Under the pieces are notes generated by a model. The model was not told where the DNA came from, made no database searches, and saw only the letters and a list, made by a program, of their open reading frames with translations. Below, piece after piece: positions 1 to 9,360 of a stretch of 64,000 bases of DNA. Location: NCBI RefSeq assembly GCF_001687325.1, contig NZ_LZRD01000009.1, positions 1 through 64,000 of the forward strand. The letters run 5' to 3'. The translations under genes and the position numbers were made by a program. The first letter of the stretch is position 1, and every line of letters starts with the position of its first letter. The DNA is from Streptomyces sp. PTY087I2. GTDB taxonomy: Bacteria; Actinomycetota; Actinomycetes; Streptomycetales; Streptomycetaceae.

Positions 1-1325
1 CGGTCGCGTACGCCGCCGAACCGCCGCTCTGGCTCGGCGGGGCCGGGCTGCTGGTCGGTCTCGGGCTCACCGCCGAGGCGGTCCGCAGGCTCTGGCGGGA
101 CGCGGCGGACTCCTGGGCCGCCGGGCGCGGCACGACGGCGCTGCGTACCGCGCTGGACGGGCTCGACGCCCTGCTGGCGGAGCTGGTCCGCGAGCATTGG
201 GCGGCCGAGGAGCGGCTGTACTGCGCCGACGCCGCCCGCTCGGTGGCCGGGATGCTGCGGGCGACCGCGGCGGCCGCCGACGCCCAGGCCGCGCCGGAGC
301 CCATCGCCCCGGCGGGGGCGGGCGGTTCCGATCCGTACGGGGACGACGACTGGCTCTCCGCGCCCTCCGCGCTGGAGACCCTGGAGTCCGGCACCGCCGA
401 CGGGGGCGCGGACGACGGCGACTGGGCCGCCGCCTACGCCTGGGACAACAGCCCGCTCCAGAACGGCGAACGGGCCGACGGCCGCCCGGATGACCGGCCC
501 GCCGACCGGGGCGGGGACGGGTCCGGCTACGGCGATCGATACGGGAACGGAGACGCGTACGGCGAGGACCCCGGCCCGTACGGCGCACCCGCCCCGGCCG
601 CGTACCCCGCCGGTCCCGACGACGCCCCGTGGGCCGACGGCGGGAGCGACCGCGCACCGCGCTGGCTCGAACGGGAGATCGGCGAGGGCGGCCCGGACCT
701 GGTCGCCACCCTCGCCGGGGACCTCCGCAACACCGCGATGGCCGCGATGGCCCCCTACTGGGGCGCCGTCGAACGCGGTCAGGCCGGGGCGCTCGCCGTC
801 GCGCGGACCGAGGAGCGGGTCCGCGAACTGCTGTCGGCCGCCCGCCACCACCTGTGGCGCTACGGAGTGCTGGCCCCGCCGCCGTACCCGGCCGAGCACC
901 GGGCCCGCACCACGGCCGCCGGGCTGCTGGGCACCGATTCGCTGCGGGTCGCCGAGCTGGTGGGGCGCGAGGCCGACCGGGGAGCCGTCGTGCAGTTGTC
1001 CTCGCCGGAACAGGGGGCGCTCCTCAGCCGTGATCCGGAGGCCGCCCTGTGGATCCGGTTCGCCCCGGCGACCCTCCAGGGCGAGGTCGAGGCCGCCTGG
1101 CGCAAGAGCGGTTCGCCGCCGGTCGAGGACGCCCTGTGGACCTCCTCCGGCCGGTACGCCGGGCTGATCCGGCTCACCCCGCTGCGGATGGGCGTGGTCG
1201 ACACGGTCCTGCCCCGGCAGAGCACCGGCACCCCCCGGACCGGTACTTCCCGGACCGGCGGCGGCGACACCGACCGCGCCGAGACCACCGTCCACGCCGA
1301 GTTCAGGGAGGACGACCGGTGGTGA
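1..1325 (+). CDS. C-terminal part of a membrane-linked protein, first gene of a three-gene GTPase-type operon (5' end outside window)
   Basis: The reading frame is open from the first bases of the window, so the gene starts upstream; about 440 residues are visible. The visible part opens with a hydrophobic stretch (PPLWLGGAGLLVGLGL) that could be a membrane segment. An Ala/Arg-rich helical region follows, then a Gly/Asp/Pro-rich low-complexity linker at about 300-660. A more conserved-looking C-terminal region begins near 660 (RWLEREIGEGGPDLVATLAG). I do not recognise the family. The stop codon overlaps the GTG start of the next gene (GTGA), which argues for one operon and coupled translation. 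The association suggests a membrane-side partner of the GTPase-like protein that follows. That role is inferred from position only. Confidence 0.6.
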   Translation, partial: VAYAAEPPLWLGGAGLLVGLGLTAEAVRRLWRDAADSWAAGRGTTALRTALDGLDALLAELVREHWAAEERLYCADAARSVAGMLRATAAAADAQAAPEPIAPAGAGGSDPYGDDDWLSAPSALETLESGTADGGADDGDWAAAYAWDNSPLQNGERADGRPDDRPADRGGDGSGYGDRYGNGDAYGEDPGPYGAPAPAAYPAGPDDAPWADGGSDRAPRWLEREIGEGGPDLVATLAGDLRNTAMAAMAPYWGAVERGQAGALAVARTEERVRELLSAARHHLWRYGVLAPPPYPAEHRARTTAAGLLGTDSLRVAELVGREADRGAVVQLSSPEQGALLSRDPEAALWIRFAPATLQGEVEAAWRKSGSPPVEDALWTSSGRYAGLIRLTPLRMGVVDTVLPRQSTGTPRTGTSRTGGGDTDRAETTVHAEFREDDRW

Positions 1326-3376
1326 GCACCACGCCGCTGAGTCGGCCCACGTCACCGGGGGCACCGCGTCCCCATCTCGTCTTCACCGACCCCACCGGGC
1401 GGCGGCGCACGGCCCCGGCCCGCTTCGGCCGCCCTTCGCGCCGCGATCCGGCGCTGCCGCAGCAGATCCGCAACGGGCTGCTCGACGACCAGGGGCAGCA
1501 GTGCGTCCAGGTGTTCCTGTCGGCGGCCGACGCCGCCCACCCGGCGGCCCGGGCCCTGCTGGACACCGAGGCGGGCACCGCGCTCCACCTCGACCGGACC
1601 CTGGAGAACACCCCGTACGCGTATCTGTTCCCGACCGTCATCGGCTACGAACTGGACACCGCCGAGCCGTTCCTGCTGTACGCCGCCCCGCGCGGCACCG
1701 CCGCCGGGCGGACCCATGTGATGTCCGCGACCGACCAGCGGGTGTTCGCCCGGGATCTGACGCTGGCCCTGTGCCTGCTGGACGGCCAGGGTCTCGTACC
1801 GCGCGGGATCTCCCCCGCGACGGTGCTCTGGGACGGAACGTCAGTGCAGCTCTGGGGACTTGAGGGCGTCGCCCGCGCCGGACGGCCCCGGACGCCGTGG
1901 GGCCGCGCCCCGTTCGCCTCGCCCGAGCAGCACCGGGGCGAGGGCATCGTCGACTCCCGGGACGCCGTGTGGAGCGCCGCCCAGGTGCTCTACCAGCTGG
2001 TGACCGGCCACCCCGGCCCCGCCGACCGGGCCCCGGCCGACCTCGACCGGCACCGGGTGCTCGCCGGGACGCTGCCCCGCGCGTTCGCCCCCACGGCGGC
2101 CGGACGGCCCACCCCCGGGACGCTGCTGGAGCTGCTGGCCCCGGAGGAGGCGCGACGGCTGAGGCCCGCGGCCCCCGGTGACGGAACCCGTCCGCACCAG
2201 GAGGCGTTCGCCCGGGCGGTGGACGCCAAACGGCGAGCGCCCGCCCCCGCCGAGGACGCGGCGGACGGGTCGTCCGACGGCCGGGCGCCCGGCGAGGTGC
2301 TCTGCCCGTACTGCCTGGAGAGCATCCAACTCGACCTGGAAAAGCTGTATGTGACGGACGACCAGATGCAGTACCGCTCCCTGGACCTGTCCCGGATCGG
2401 CAACCCGGTGCGGCGCGAGGACGTCATGCGGGGCGCGGTCCAGCAGTGCACGGCCGATCCGGACTTCCCCGAGCACCACATCCCGGTGCCCTACCTCACC
2501 CACGGCCGCCCGCTGACGGTCGCCATGATCGGCCAGTCCAGCACCGGCAAGAGCCATCTGCTGACCCAGATGATCGCCGAGATCACCGACGGTGGCCTGG
2601 AGCGGTACGGGGTGGGCTGGCAGTCCGTCAACCCGGAACAGCACAGCCGCTTCGTCCGCGAGCGCGTGCAGCCGCTGCGCAGCGGCAAGGTGCTCGACCA
2701 CACCAGCGGGGTCGGCCTGGACGGCTTCGCCCGGTTCGTCGAATCGCTGCTGCTCACCGACGCGCGCGGACGGGTCCGCCCGGTCGCCTTCTTCGATCTC
2801 GGCGGCGAGGATCTCGTGCGCACCGACGGGGCGTTGCGCTTCCTGCTCGGCATCGACGCCCTGGTCTTCGTCGTCGACCCGGCGCTCGCGCTGCCGCTGC
2901 CCCAGCTCGACGAGGTGCGCAAGCGGTGGGGCACCGAGGTGGACCGGGACGGCGACGCGGCGTTCAGCACGGTGCTCGACCGGCTGCCGCGCACGGGCCC
3001 CTATCTGGAGACCCCGGCGGCGATGGTGCTCGGCAAGTCCGATCTGCTCCGGTTCCAGCCGCCGGTGGACCGCTGGCTGGGCGAGGGGCCGCCCGCCGCG
3101 ATCGGCCCGGACCAGTTCCTGGAGGAGAGCGGGGACGTCTACGCGCTGCTGCGGCAGCACGCCGGAGCTGCCTGGCTGCGCCCCTTCGAAGCGTTCCGCC
3201 GCTGCACCCTGCACATCGCCTCGGCCACCGGTGGCCAGGAGAGCCAGGGCCGCTACCCGGCGGGCACCGGCCCGCGCCGGGTGCTGGAACCCCTGGTGTC
3301 GCTGCTGGCGATGCACGGGATCATCGAGGCGCCCGGGAGCGCCGCATCATTCGGCGTGGGAAGGGAAACGCAGTGA
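1322..3376 (+). CDS. Pseudokinase-zinc finger-P-loop GTPase-like fusion (684 aa)
   Basis: Residues about 60-230 look like a serine/threonine kinase fold with a broken catalytic loop. The expected HRD-K-N motif reads VPRGISPATVLWD, the DFG position reads WGL, and only an SPE (APE-like) motif remains, so it is probably a pseudokinase. C328-x2-C331 (CPYC) suggests a small zinc-binding turn. A clear P-loop, GQSSTGKS, lies at residues 404-411, followed by FDLGGEDLV (a Walker B/switch-II-like DxxG) and a VLGKSDLL motif that can serve as the guanine-binding NKxD variant. This fits a TRAFAC-type GTPase domain of the DO-GTPase2 kind reported from computational surveys of bacterial conflict systems; that match is from memory. 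GTG 1322 overlaps the previous stop, and the 3' end overlaps the next gene. Confidence 0.7.
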   Translation: MSTTPLSRPTSPGAPRPHLVFTDPTGRRRTAPARFGRPSRRDPALPQQIRNGLLDDQGQQCVQVFLSAADAAHPAARALLDTEAGTALHLDRTLENTPYAYLFPTVIGYELDTAEPFLLYAAPRGTAAGRTHVMSATDQRVFARDLTLALCLLDGQGLVPRGISPATVLWDGTSVQLWGLEGVARAGRPRTPWGRAPFASPEQHRGEGIVDSRDAVWSAAQVLYQLVTGHPGPADRAPADLDRHRVLAGTLPRAFAPTAAGRPTPGTLLELLAPEEARRLRPAAPGDGTRPHQEAFARAVDAKRRAPAPAEDAADGSSDGRAPGEVLCPYCLESIQLDLEKLYVTDDQMQYRSLDLSRIGNPVRREDVMRGAVQQCTADPDFPEHHIPVPYLTHGRPLTVAMIGQSSTGKSHLLTQMIAEITDGGLERYGVGWQSVNPEQHSRFVRERVQPLRSGKVLDHTSGVGLDGFARFVESLLLTDARGRVRPVAFFDLGGEDLVRTDGALRFLLGIDALVFVVDPALALPLPQLDEVRKRWGTEVDRDGDAAFSTVLDRLPRTGPYLETPAAMVLGKSDLLRFQPPVDRWLGEGPPAAIGPDQFLEESGDVYALLRQHAGAAWLRPFEAFRRCTLHIASATGGQESQGRYPAGTGPRRVLEPLVSLLAMHGIIEAPGSAASFGVGRETQ

Positions 3377-5382
3377 ACGACGACGCCCTCGACCGGCGCC
3401 CGGAGAGCGACCGGCCCGGCCGACCCGACGGCTTCGACCGGCCCGGCCCTTCCGACCGGCTCGATCAGGTGGTCTTCCGCTGGGACGGAAACCAGGGCCG
3501 CTCCAGTACGGGCATGGCGGCGGTGGCACACTCCTGCTCCGCCGAGCGCGCGGAATCCCTCCGCTATGAACTGGGCCCGCTCCTCTGGGTTCCGGGCCAC
3601 GGCCCGGAACCCCGCCCGAGCAGCGTCCGCGTCCCGTCCCGGACCGGCGGAACCGTGCTCCTCCAGCGGTGGCCCACCCTGGACCGGGGCGGCCGGCCCA
3701 GCACGGCCTGCCACGCGGTGTTCGGCGACCCGGACACCCTGACACCGCTGCACTGCCTGGGCCTCGGCGGCAGCGCCTGGAGCGACCGCGCCGTCGCCAA
3801 GACGGTCTCGGGGACCCTGCCGCCGCTGGACGGGGCGGTACTACGGGCGACGGCGACCGAGCGGCTGCGCACGATGACCCACGAACTCCCGGCGGTGAAG
3901 AAGCCGTTGATGGTGGTCACCGCCGAGTGGCTGCGCGACCCCTCGCGGCGGCTCTCGCTCCTCGCCGAGGAGCACGAACTGCCCGGCTGGCCACGCCTCA
4001 ACACCGCGCCCCTGCTCTATCTCGGGCTGCTCTCGGTCTTCGGCGACTGGTTCGGTACGGAGTGGAGCTACGCGACGTACGACACGGTGGACACCCACCC
4101 GTTGCGCCTCACCTGTGTGCCGCGGTGGACGTCCCAGGCGGCGGGGGCCCGGTCGCTGGCCCGTATCCGGCTGCGGCTGCCCGCCGAGGGGGACGTCGAG
4201 ATGGCCGCGGCGAAGGAGATGGTCGAGTACGTGCTCGACCGGCCCGACGCGCCTCCGGGCGTGCCCCACCTGACCGGCGAACTCCTCTCCGGGGCCCGTA
4301 TGTCCGGGCAGGAGCGGCGCGATGCCCTGCGCCGGATGCTGAACACCCGGCATGCGCCGTCTCCGGCGTATCAGGACGGACACGAACGGGAGAACCGGGC
4401 GGAACACCGGAACGACGACCACCACCAGAAGCAGCAGCACCAACAGGAGCACCGCCAACAGGAGCACCGCCAACAGGACCGCCAGCAGCAGGAACTCCGG
4501 CTGCTGCACGACGACCTACTGGCCCACCAGACCGCCGACACCGCCCGGTCCGCACAGCTGGCCGCCCGGCTCCAGAACCTCCGGGACTCCCAGCTGCTCC
4601 CCCTCCTGCGCTCCGACCGGCTGCCGTGGGCCTCCCGCGATCTCGTCCTCGCCGAGCTGGGCCACCCCGACCGGCTGCGGTCCCGGGACCCGGAGACCGC
4701 GCACGCGCTGTGCACCGAAATGCTGCGGCACAACCTGTACTTCAGGCCCGCCCGGCCCGAACCGGGCAGTCCGTCCACCGCCGAGGTGCGGGAGCGTGCA
4801 GCGGATCTCTTCTCCTGGGCCGTCGCCCCGCTCGTACGGGACCCTCACCAGGCCCCCGATCTCCGGCCGCTGTTCAACATCTTCCTCAAGGACGGTCGCG
4901 GCACCGGCATGGAGTGGCTGCGCCGCGTCCTGGTCGCGCCCCCGGGCGGCCGGGCGCCGGACCTGCCCCCGGAGCTGTGGCAGCAGATCGTGACGGACCT
5001 CCTCGCCCACCCGACCCAGACCGCCGCCCCACCCACGGCCCCGGCCCCGGCCTCCGCGCCCGCACCCGCACGGCCCGCCACCGTCCCCGCCCAGGCGAAG
5101 CCCCCGGTCCCGCTCCCGCCCTCGTACGCGGCGGCGTCGGCCACCACCACACCGCCCCCACCACAGGCGCCTCGGACGACGACCGTGTCCCCGCCCCGGC
5201 CGGCACCGTCCGGCCCGTCCGCCCCGACGGCCCCGGCGTCGCCGCAGACGGCACAAGGCGGGCACGCCCGGTCCTCGTCCGGCTTCTCCGACCTCCTCTA
5301 CAAGACCTGGTTCGTGCCCACGTTCGCCGGGGTGGTCGGCGTCGGGATCCTCGGCATCCTGCTGATGATCGCCCTCAACTGA
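3373..5382 (+). CDS. GAP1-like GTPase-associated protein with C-terminal membrane anchor (669 aa)
   Basis: The start is GTG 3373, overlapping the stop of the GTPase-like gene. After an Arg/Asp/Pro-rich N-tail, the segment DQVVFRWDGNQGRSSTGMAA resembles the N-terminal domain of GTPase-associated protein 1 (GAP1) from actinobacterial GTPase conflict systems. That similarity is recalled, not searched. A middle all-helical/beta region is followed by a Gln/His-rich stretch (about residues 345-380) likely to form a coiled coil. A Pro/Ala-rich linker and one hydrophobic segment at the extreme C-terminus (VPTFAGVVGVGILGILLMIA) would make it a tail-anchored membrane protein. With its two coupled neighbours it probably forms a membrane-associated signalling or defence complex. 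The function is inferred from family and context. Confidence 0.65.
   Translation: MNDDALDRRPESDRPGRPDGFDRPGPSDRLDQVVFRWDGNQGRSSTGMAAVAHSCSAERAESLRYELGPLLWVPGHGPEPRPSSVRVPSRTGGTVLLQRWPTLDRGGRPSTACHAVFGDPDTLTPLHCLGLGGSAWSDRAVAKTVSGTLPPLDGAVLRATATERLRTMTHELPAVKKPLMVVTAEWLRDPSRRLSLLAEEHELPGWPRLNTAPLLYLGLLSVFGDWFGTEWSYATYDTVDTHPLRLTCVPRWTSQAAGARSLARIRLRLPAEGDVEMAAAKEMVEYVLDRPDAPPGVPHLTGELLSGARMSGQERRDALRRMLNTRHAPSPAYQDGHERENRAEHRNDDHHQKQQHQQEHRQQEHRQQDRQQQELRLLHDDLLAHQTADTARSAQLAARLQNLRDSQLLPLLRSDRLPWASRDLVLAELGHPDRLRSRDPETAHALCTEMLRHNLYFRPARPEPGSPSTAEVRERAADLFSWAVAPLVRDPHQAPDLRPLFNIFLKDGRGTGMEWLRRVLVAPPGGRAPDLPPELWQQIVTDLLAHPTQTAAPPTAPAPASAPAPARPATVPAQAKPPVPLPPSYAAASATTTPPPPQAPRTTTVSPPRPAPSGPSAPTAPASPQTAQGGHARSSSGFSDLLYKTWFVPTFAGVVGVGILGILLMIALN
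4441..4485 (+). repeat. 15-bp tandem repeat encoding Gln/His-rich coil
   Basis: The unit CAACAGGAGCACCGC occurs twice exactly (4441-4455, 4456-4470) and a third time degenerately. It is in frame and gives QQEHR-QQEHR-QQDRQ in the GAP1-like protein. The number of units could vary between strains. Confidence 0.8.
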
Positions 5383-5442
5383 CCACCGCGGTACGTCACT
5401 CCAGCGCGTCGACCTCGGTCCGCACGGCCCCCGGCCGCCGCC

Positions 5443-8400
5443 TCAGTCCTCGCCCTCCAGGTTGCCTTCCGTCTCCAGGTACACCTGGCGCAGCGCTTCC
5501 AGGACCGCCGGGTCCGGCTTGGCCCACATGCCGCGGGACTCGGCCTCCAGGAGGCGTTCCGCGATGCCGTGGAGAGCCCAGGGGTTGGCCTCCTGGAGGA
5601 ACTGCTTGTTCTCCGGGTCCAGGACGTACGTCTGGGTGAGCTTGTCGTACATCCAGTCGGCCACCACGCCGGTCGTGGCGTCGTAGCCGAAGAGGTAGTC
5701 CACCGTGGCGGCCAGCTCGAACGCTCCCTTGTAGCCGTGGCGGCGCATCGCCTCGATCCACTTGGGGTTGACGACCCGGGCGCGGAAGACACGGGACGTC
5801 TCCTCGACGAGCGTGCGCGTGCGGACCGTTTCGGGGCGGGTGGAGTCGCCGATGTACGCCTCCGGGGCCGTGCCCTTCAGCGCGCGTACCGTGGCCACCA
5901 TGCCGCCGTGGTACTGGAAGTAGTCGTCGGAGTCCGCGATGTCGTGCTCGCGGGTGTCGGTGTTCTTCGCGGCGACCTCGATGCGCTTGTAGGCGCTCTC
6001 CATCTCCTCGCGGGCCGGGCGGCCGTCGAGTTCGCGGCCGTAGGCGTAGCCGCCCCAGACCGTGTAGACCTCGGCGAGGTCGGCGTCGGTGCGCCAGTCG
6101 CGGGAGTCGATGAGCTGGAGGAGGCCGGCGCCGTACGTGCCGGGGCGCGAGCCGAAGATGCGGGTGGTGGCGCGGCGTTCGTCGCCGTGTTCGGCCAGGT
6201 CGGCCTGGGTGTGCGCCCGTACGTAGTTCTGCTCGGCCGGTTCGTCGAGCGAGGCGGCCAGGCGTACGGCGTCGTCGAGGAGGCCGACCGTGTGCGGGAA
6301 GGCATCGCGGAAGAAGCCCGAGATGCGGAGCGTGACGTCGATGCGAGGGCGGCCCAACTCGGCGTACGGGATGGGCTCCAGGCCCGTCACACGACGTGAG
6401 GCGTCGTCCCAGACGGGGCGGATGCCGAGCAGCGCGAACGCCTCCGCGATGTCGTCGCCCGCCGTGCGCATCGCGCTGGTGCCCCAGAGGGAGAGGCCGA
6501 CCGAGGTGGGCCAGTCGCCGTTGTCGGTGCGGTAGCGGGTCAGGAGGGAGTCGGCCAGGGCCTGGCCCGTCTCCCACGCCAGCTTCGAGGGGACCGCCTT
6601 CGGGTCCACCGAGTAGAAGTTGCGGCCCGTCGGGAGCACGTTGACCAGGCCGCGGAGCGGGGAGCCGGAGGGGCCCGCCGGGACGAAGCCACCGTTCAAC
6701 GCGTGGACGGCGTGGGTGAGTTCGTCCGTTGTCGCCGCCATGCGCGGGACCACCTCGGTGGCCGCGAAGGTCAGGATGTCCGCCACGGCGTCGGGGAGGC
6801 CTGCGGCGACCCCGGCCACTGCCTCCGGGTTCCAGTCCGCGTCGTCCATCGCCTGGACCAGGGCGCGCGCCTGCTCCTCGATCGCGTCCGCGTCCGTGCG
6901 GGTGGCCGCCGACTCGTCCAGGCCCAGCGCCTCGCGGAGGCCCGGGAGGGATGCCGTACCGCCCCAGATCTGGCGGGCGCGGAGAACGGCCAGGACCAGG
7001 TTGACCCGGTCGTTCCCGGCGGGCGGGTTGCCGAGGACGTGCAGGCCGTCGCGGATCTGGACGTCCTTGATCTCGCAGAGCCAGCCGTCCAGATGCATGA
7101 TGAAGTCGTCGAAGCCCTCGTCCTCCGGGCGGTCCTCCACCCCGAGGTCGTGGTCGAGCTTCGCGGCCTGGATCAGCGTCCAGATCTGGGCGCGGATCGC
7201 GGGCAGCTTCGCCGGGTCCATCGCGGCGATCTGCGCGTGCTCGTCGAGGAGTTGCTCCAGGCGCGCGATGTCGCCGTAGCTGTCGGCGCGGGCCATCGGG
7301 GGGACCAGGTGGTCGATGAGGGTGGCGTGGACGCGGCGCTTGGCCTGCGTGCCCTCGCCCGGGTCGTTCACCAGGAACGGGTAGACGAGAGGAAGGTCGC
7401 CGAGGGCCGCGTCGGGGCCGCAGGCGGCGGAGAGGCCCGCGTTCTTGCCGGGCAGCCACTCCAGGTTGCCGTGCTTGCCCAGGTGGATCATCGCGTCCGC
7501 GCCGAACCCGTTGTCCTCGGCGGAGGCGGCGATCCAGCGGTAGGCGGCCAAGTAGTGGTGGGACGGCGGGAGATCGGGGTCGTGGTAGATCGCGATCGGG
7601 TTCTCGCCGAAGCCGCGCGGCGGCTGGATCAGGATGAGGAGGTTCCCGCGCCGCAGGGCCGCGAGGACGATGTCGCCCTCCGGGTTGGCGGAGCGGTCGA
7701 CGAACATCTCGCCGGGGGCCGGGCCCCAGTGCTCCTCCACCGACTCCCGGAGTTCCTGGGGGAGTTGGGCGAACCAGCGGCGGTAGTCGGCGGCCGGGAT
7801 GCGGACCGGGTTCTTCGCCAGCTGCTCCTCGGTCAGCCACTCCTGGTCGTGGCCGCCCGCCTCGATGAGGGCGTAGATCAGCTCGTCGCCGTCGCCGGAG
7901 ACCAGGCCCGGGATCTCCTCCTCGGGCCCGAAGTCGTAGCCCTCGGCGCGCAGTCGGCGCAGCAGGGCCACGGCGCTGGCGGGGGTGTCGAGGCCGACCG
8001 CGTTGCCGATGCGGGAGTGCTTGGTCGGGTAGGCGGAGAGGACCAGCGCGATCTTCTTCTCCGCGTTGGGGATCGAGCGGAGCTTCGCGTGGCGTACGGC
8101 GATGCCCGCGACCCGGGCCGCGCGCTCGGCGTCGGGGACGTACGCCGGGAGCCCGTCCTCGTCGATCTCCTTGAAGGAGAAGGGGACCGTGATCAGGCGG
8201 CCGTCGAACTCCGGCACCGCGATCTGGGTGGCCGCGTCCAGCGGGGAGACGCCCTCGTCGTTCTCCTCCCAGGCGCTGCGCGGGCTGGTGAGGCAGAGCG
8301 CCTGGAGGATCGGCACGTCGAGCTGGGTCAGCGCGCCCGCGTCCCACGACTCGTCGTCGCCCCCGGCCGAGGCCTCGGCGGGCTTGGTGCCGCCCGCCGC

Positions 8401-9048
8401 GAGGACGGTGGTCACGATGGCGTCGGCGGCGCGAAGCTGGTCGATGAGGTCGGCCTCCGGGGTACGGAGAGACGCGACGTACAGCGGGAGCGGGCGGCCT
8501 CCGGCGTCCTCGACCGCCGTGCACAGCGCCTCCACGAACGCGGTGTTCCCGCTCATGTGGTGGGCGCGGTAGTAGAGGACGGCGACGGTCGGCGCGCCCT
8601 CGGGCACCTCGCGGGCCTCCCGCTCCAGCGGGCCCCACGCGGGGGCCGGGGCGGGCGGCTCGAAGCCGTGGCCGGTCAGCAGCACGGTGTCGGAGAGGAA
8701 CCGGGCCAGCTGCTCCAGGTTGGCGGGACCGCCGTGCGCGAGGTAGGCGTGCGCCTCGGCCGCGATGCCGATCGGCACGGTGGACGCGGCCATCAGCTGC
8801 GCGTCCGGGGCCTGCTCACCGGTCAGCACGACGACCGGGCGGCCGGTGGCCAGCACCGCGTCGAGCCCCTCCTGCCATGCCCGTACGCCGCCGAGAAGCC
8901 GTACGACGACGAGGTCGACGCCGTCCAGCAGCTCCGGCAGTCCGTCCAGGTCGACGCGGGAGGGGTTGGCGTACCGGTAGCTGACGGGTCCCTCGGAGGC
9001 GCGGGCGCTCAGGAGGTCGGTGTCGGACGTCGACAGGAGCAGGATCAT
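5443..9048 (-). CDS. cobN: Cobaltochelatase subunit CobN (1201 aa)
   Basis: This is the large subunit of the ATP-dependent cobaltochelatase, which inserts cobalt into hydrogenobyrinic acid a,c-diamide in the late-insertion cobalamin route, together with the AAA+ subunits CobS/CobT or ChlI/ChlD-like partners. Full-length CobN/BchH-type hallmarks are present: a chelatase-family N-terminus, KHSRIGNAVGLDTPAS, the core motif GADAMIHLGKHGNLEWLPGK with its metal-site histidines, and a C-terminal YGYDATTGVVADWMYDK-type block. The length is close to the usual 1200-1270 residues. The start ATG 9048 lies just downstream of a cobalamin riboswitch on the same strand, so B12 should repress it. The gene is convergent with the GTPase operon. 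Confidence 0.95.
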   Translation of the reverse strand: MILLLSTSDTDLLSARASEGPVSYRYANPSRVDLDGLPELLDGVDLVVVRLLGGVRAWQEGLDAVLATGRPVVVLTGEQAPDAQLMAASTVPIGIAAEAHAYLAHGGPANLEQLARFLSDTVLLTGHGFEPPAPAPAWGPLEREAREVPEGAPTVAVLYYRAHHMSGNTAFVEALCTAVEDAGGRPLPLYVASLRTPEADLIDQLRAADAIVTTVLAAGGTKPAEASAGGDDESWDAGALTQLDVPILQALCLTSPRSAWEENDEGVSPLDAATQIAVPEFDGRLITVPFSFKEIDEDGLPAYVPDAERAARVAGIAVRHAKLRSIPNAEKKIALVLSAYPTKHSRIGNAVGLDTPASAVALLRRLRAEGYDFGPEEEIPGLVSGDGDELIYALIEAGGHDQEWLTEEQLAKNPVRIPAADYRRWFAQLPQELRESVEEHWGPAPGEMFVDRSANPEGDIVLAALRRGNLLILIQPPRGFGENPIAIYHDPDLPPSHHYLAAYRWIAASAEDNGFGADAMIHLGKHGNLEWLPGKNAGLSAACGPDAALGDLPLVYPFLVNDPGEGTQAKRRVHATLIDHLVPPMARADSYGDIARLEQLLDEHAQIAAMDPAKLPAIRAQIWTLIQAAKLDHDLGVEDRPEDEGFDDFIMHLDGWLCEIKDVQIRDGLHVLGNPPAGNDRVNLVLAVLRARQIWGGTASLPGLREALGLDESAATRTDADAIEEQARALVQAMDDADWNPEAVAGVAAGLPDAVADILTFAATEVVPRMAATTDELTHAVHALNGGFVPAGPSGSPLRGLVNVLPTGRNFYSVDPKAVPSKLAWETGQALADSLLTRYRTDNGDWPTSVGLSLWGTSAMRTAGDDIAEAFALLGIRPVWDDASRRVTGLEPIPYAELGRPRIDVTLRISGFFRDAFPHTVGLLDDAVRLAASLDEPAEQNYVRAHTQADLAEHGDERRATTRIFGSRPGTYGAGLLQLIDSRDWRTDADLAEVYTVWGGYAYGRELDGRPAREEMESAYKRIEVAAKNTDTREHDIADSDDYFQYHGGMVATVRALKGTAPEAYIGDSTRPETVRTRTLVEETSRVFRARVVNPKWIEAMRRHGYKGAFELAATVDYLFGYDATTGVVADWMYDKLTQTYVLDPENKQFLQEANPWALHGIAERLLEAESRGMWAKPDPAVLEALRQVYLETEGNLEGED

Positions 9049-9059
9049 GCTGCGTCAGG

Positions 9060-9280
9060 CCTTCCTCGGGGTGTCCACGCCCCGGGCGGGTGTCGGAGGG
9101 TCTCCCCGGGCGGACCGGCGGCTACCGGGTGCTCGGAGAAGGGAGTTCCTGACTCGTCCGGCAGCCGGTGGCGGCGGCGACCGGACTCACAGTGGCGGGA
9201 CCGCGCCGGAATCGCACCGGGCTTCCTCCCCTGTCGCCGTCTGGCGATGGCGGCCTGAACGGACCACCGCCTGCATCCTA
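9060..9280 (-). promoter_or_regulatory. Cobalamin (B12) riboswitch upstream of cobN
   Basis: Read on the minus strand, the leader contains GGGAGGAAGCCCGGTGCGAT, then TTCCGGCGCGGTCCC, then the B12-box GCCACTGTGA (complement of 9187-9196). That is the conserved core of the adenosylcobalamin riboswitch. The element starts about 230 nt upstream of the cobN ATG and ends close to it. It therefore probably acts by hiding the ribosome binding site or by termination. Exact ends are estimated. Confidence 0.9.
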
Positions 9281-9360
9281 AGCGGCGGGGGTGGGGGCGG
9301 GGCAGGGGGCGTGGGTGCGGTGGTGATCACTGTTTGGGGGGTGGCGGCGCGGGGTGTGGT

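Noticed and set aside
4441..4485. CRISPR array
   Set aside because: Repeats are 15 bp, contiguous and in frame within a protein gene; no spacers or cas genes are present.
6703..9258. Long open frame (851 codons) on the plus strand opposite cobN
   Set aside because: It mirrors the CobN codon periodicity, has low-complexity Val/Arg/Gly/Asp composition and overlaps the riboswitch; it is a GC-rich shadow frame.
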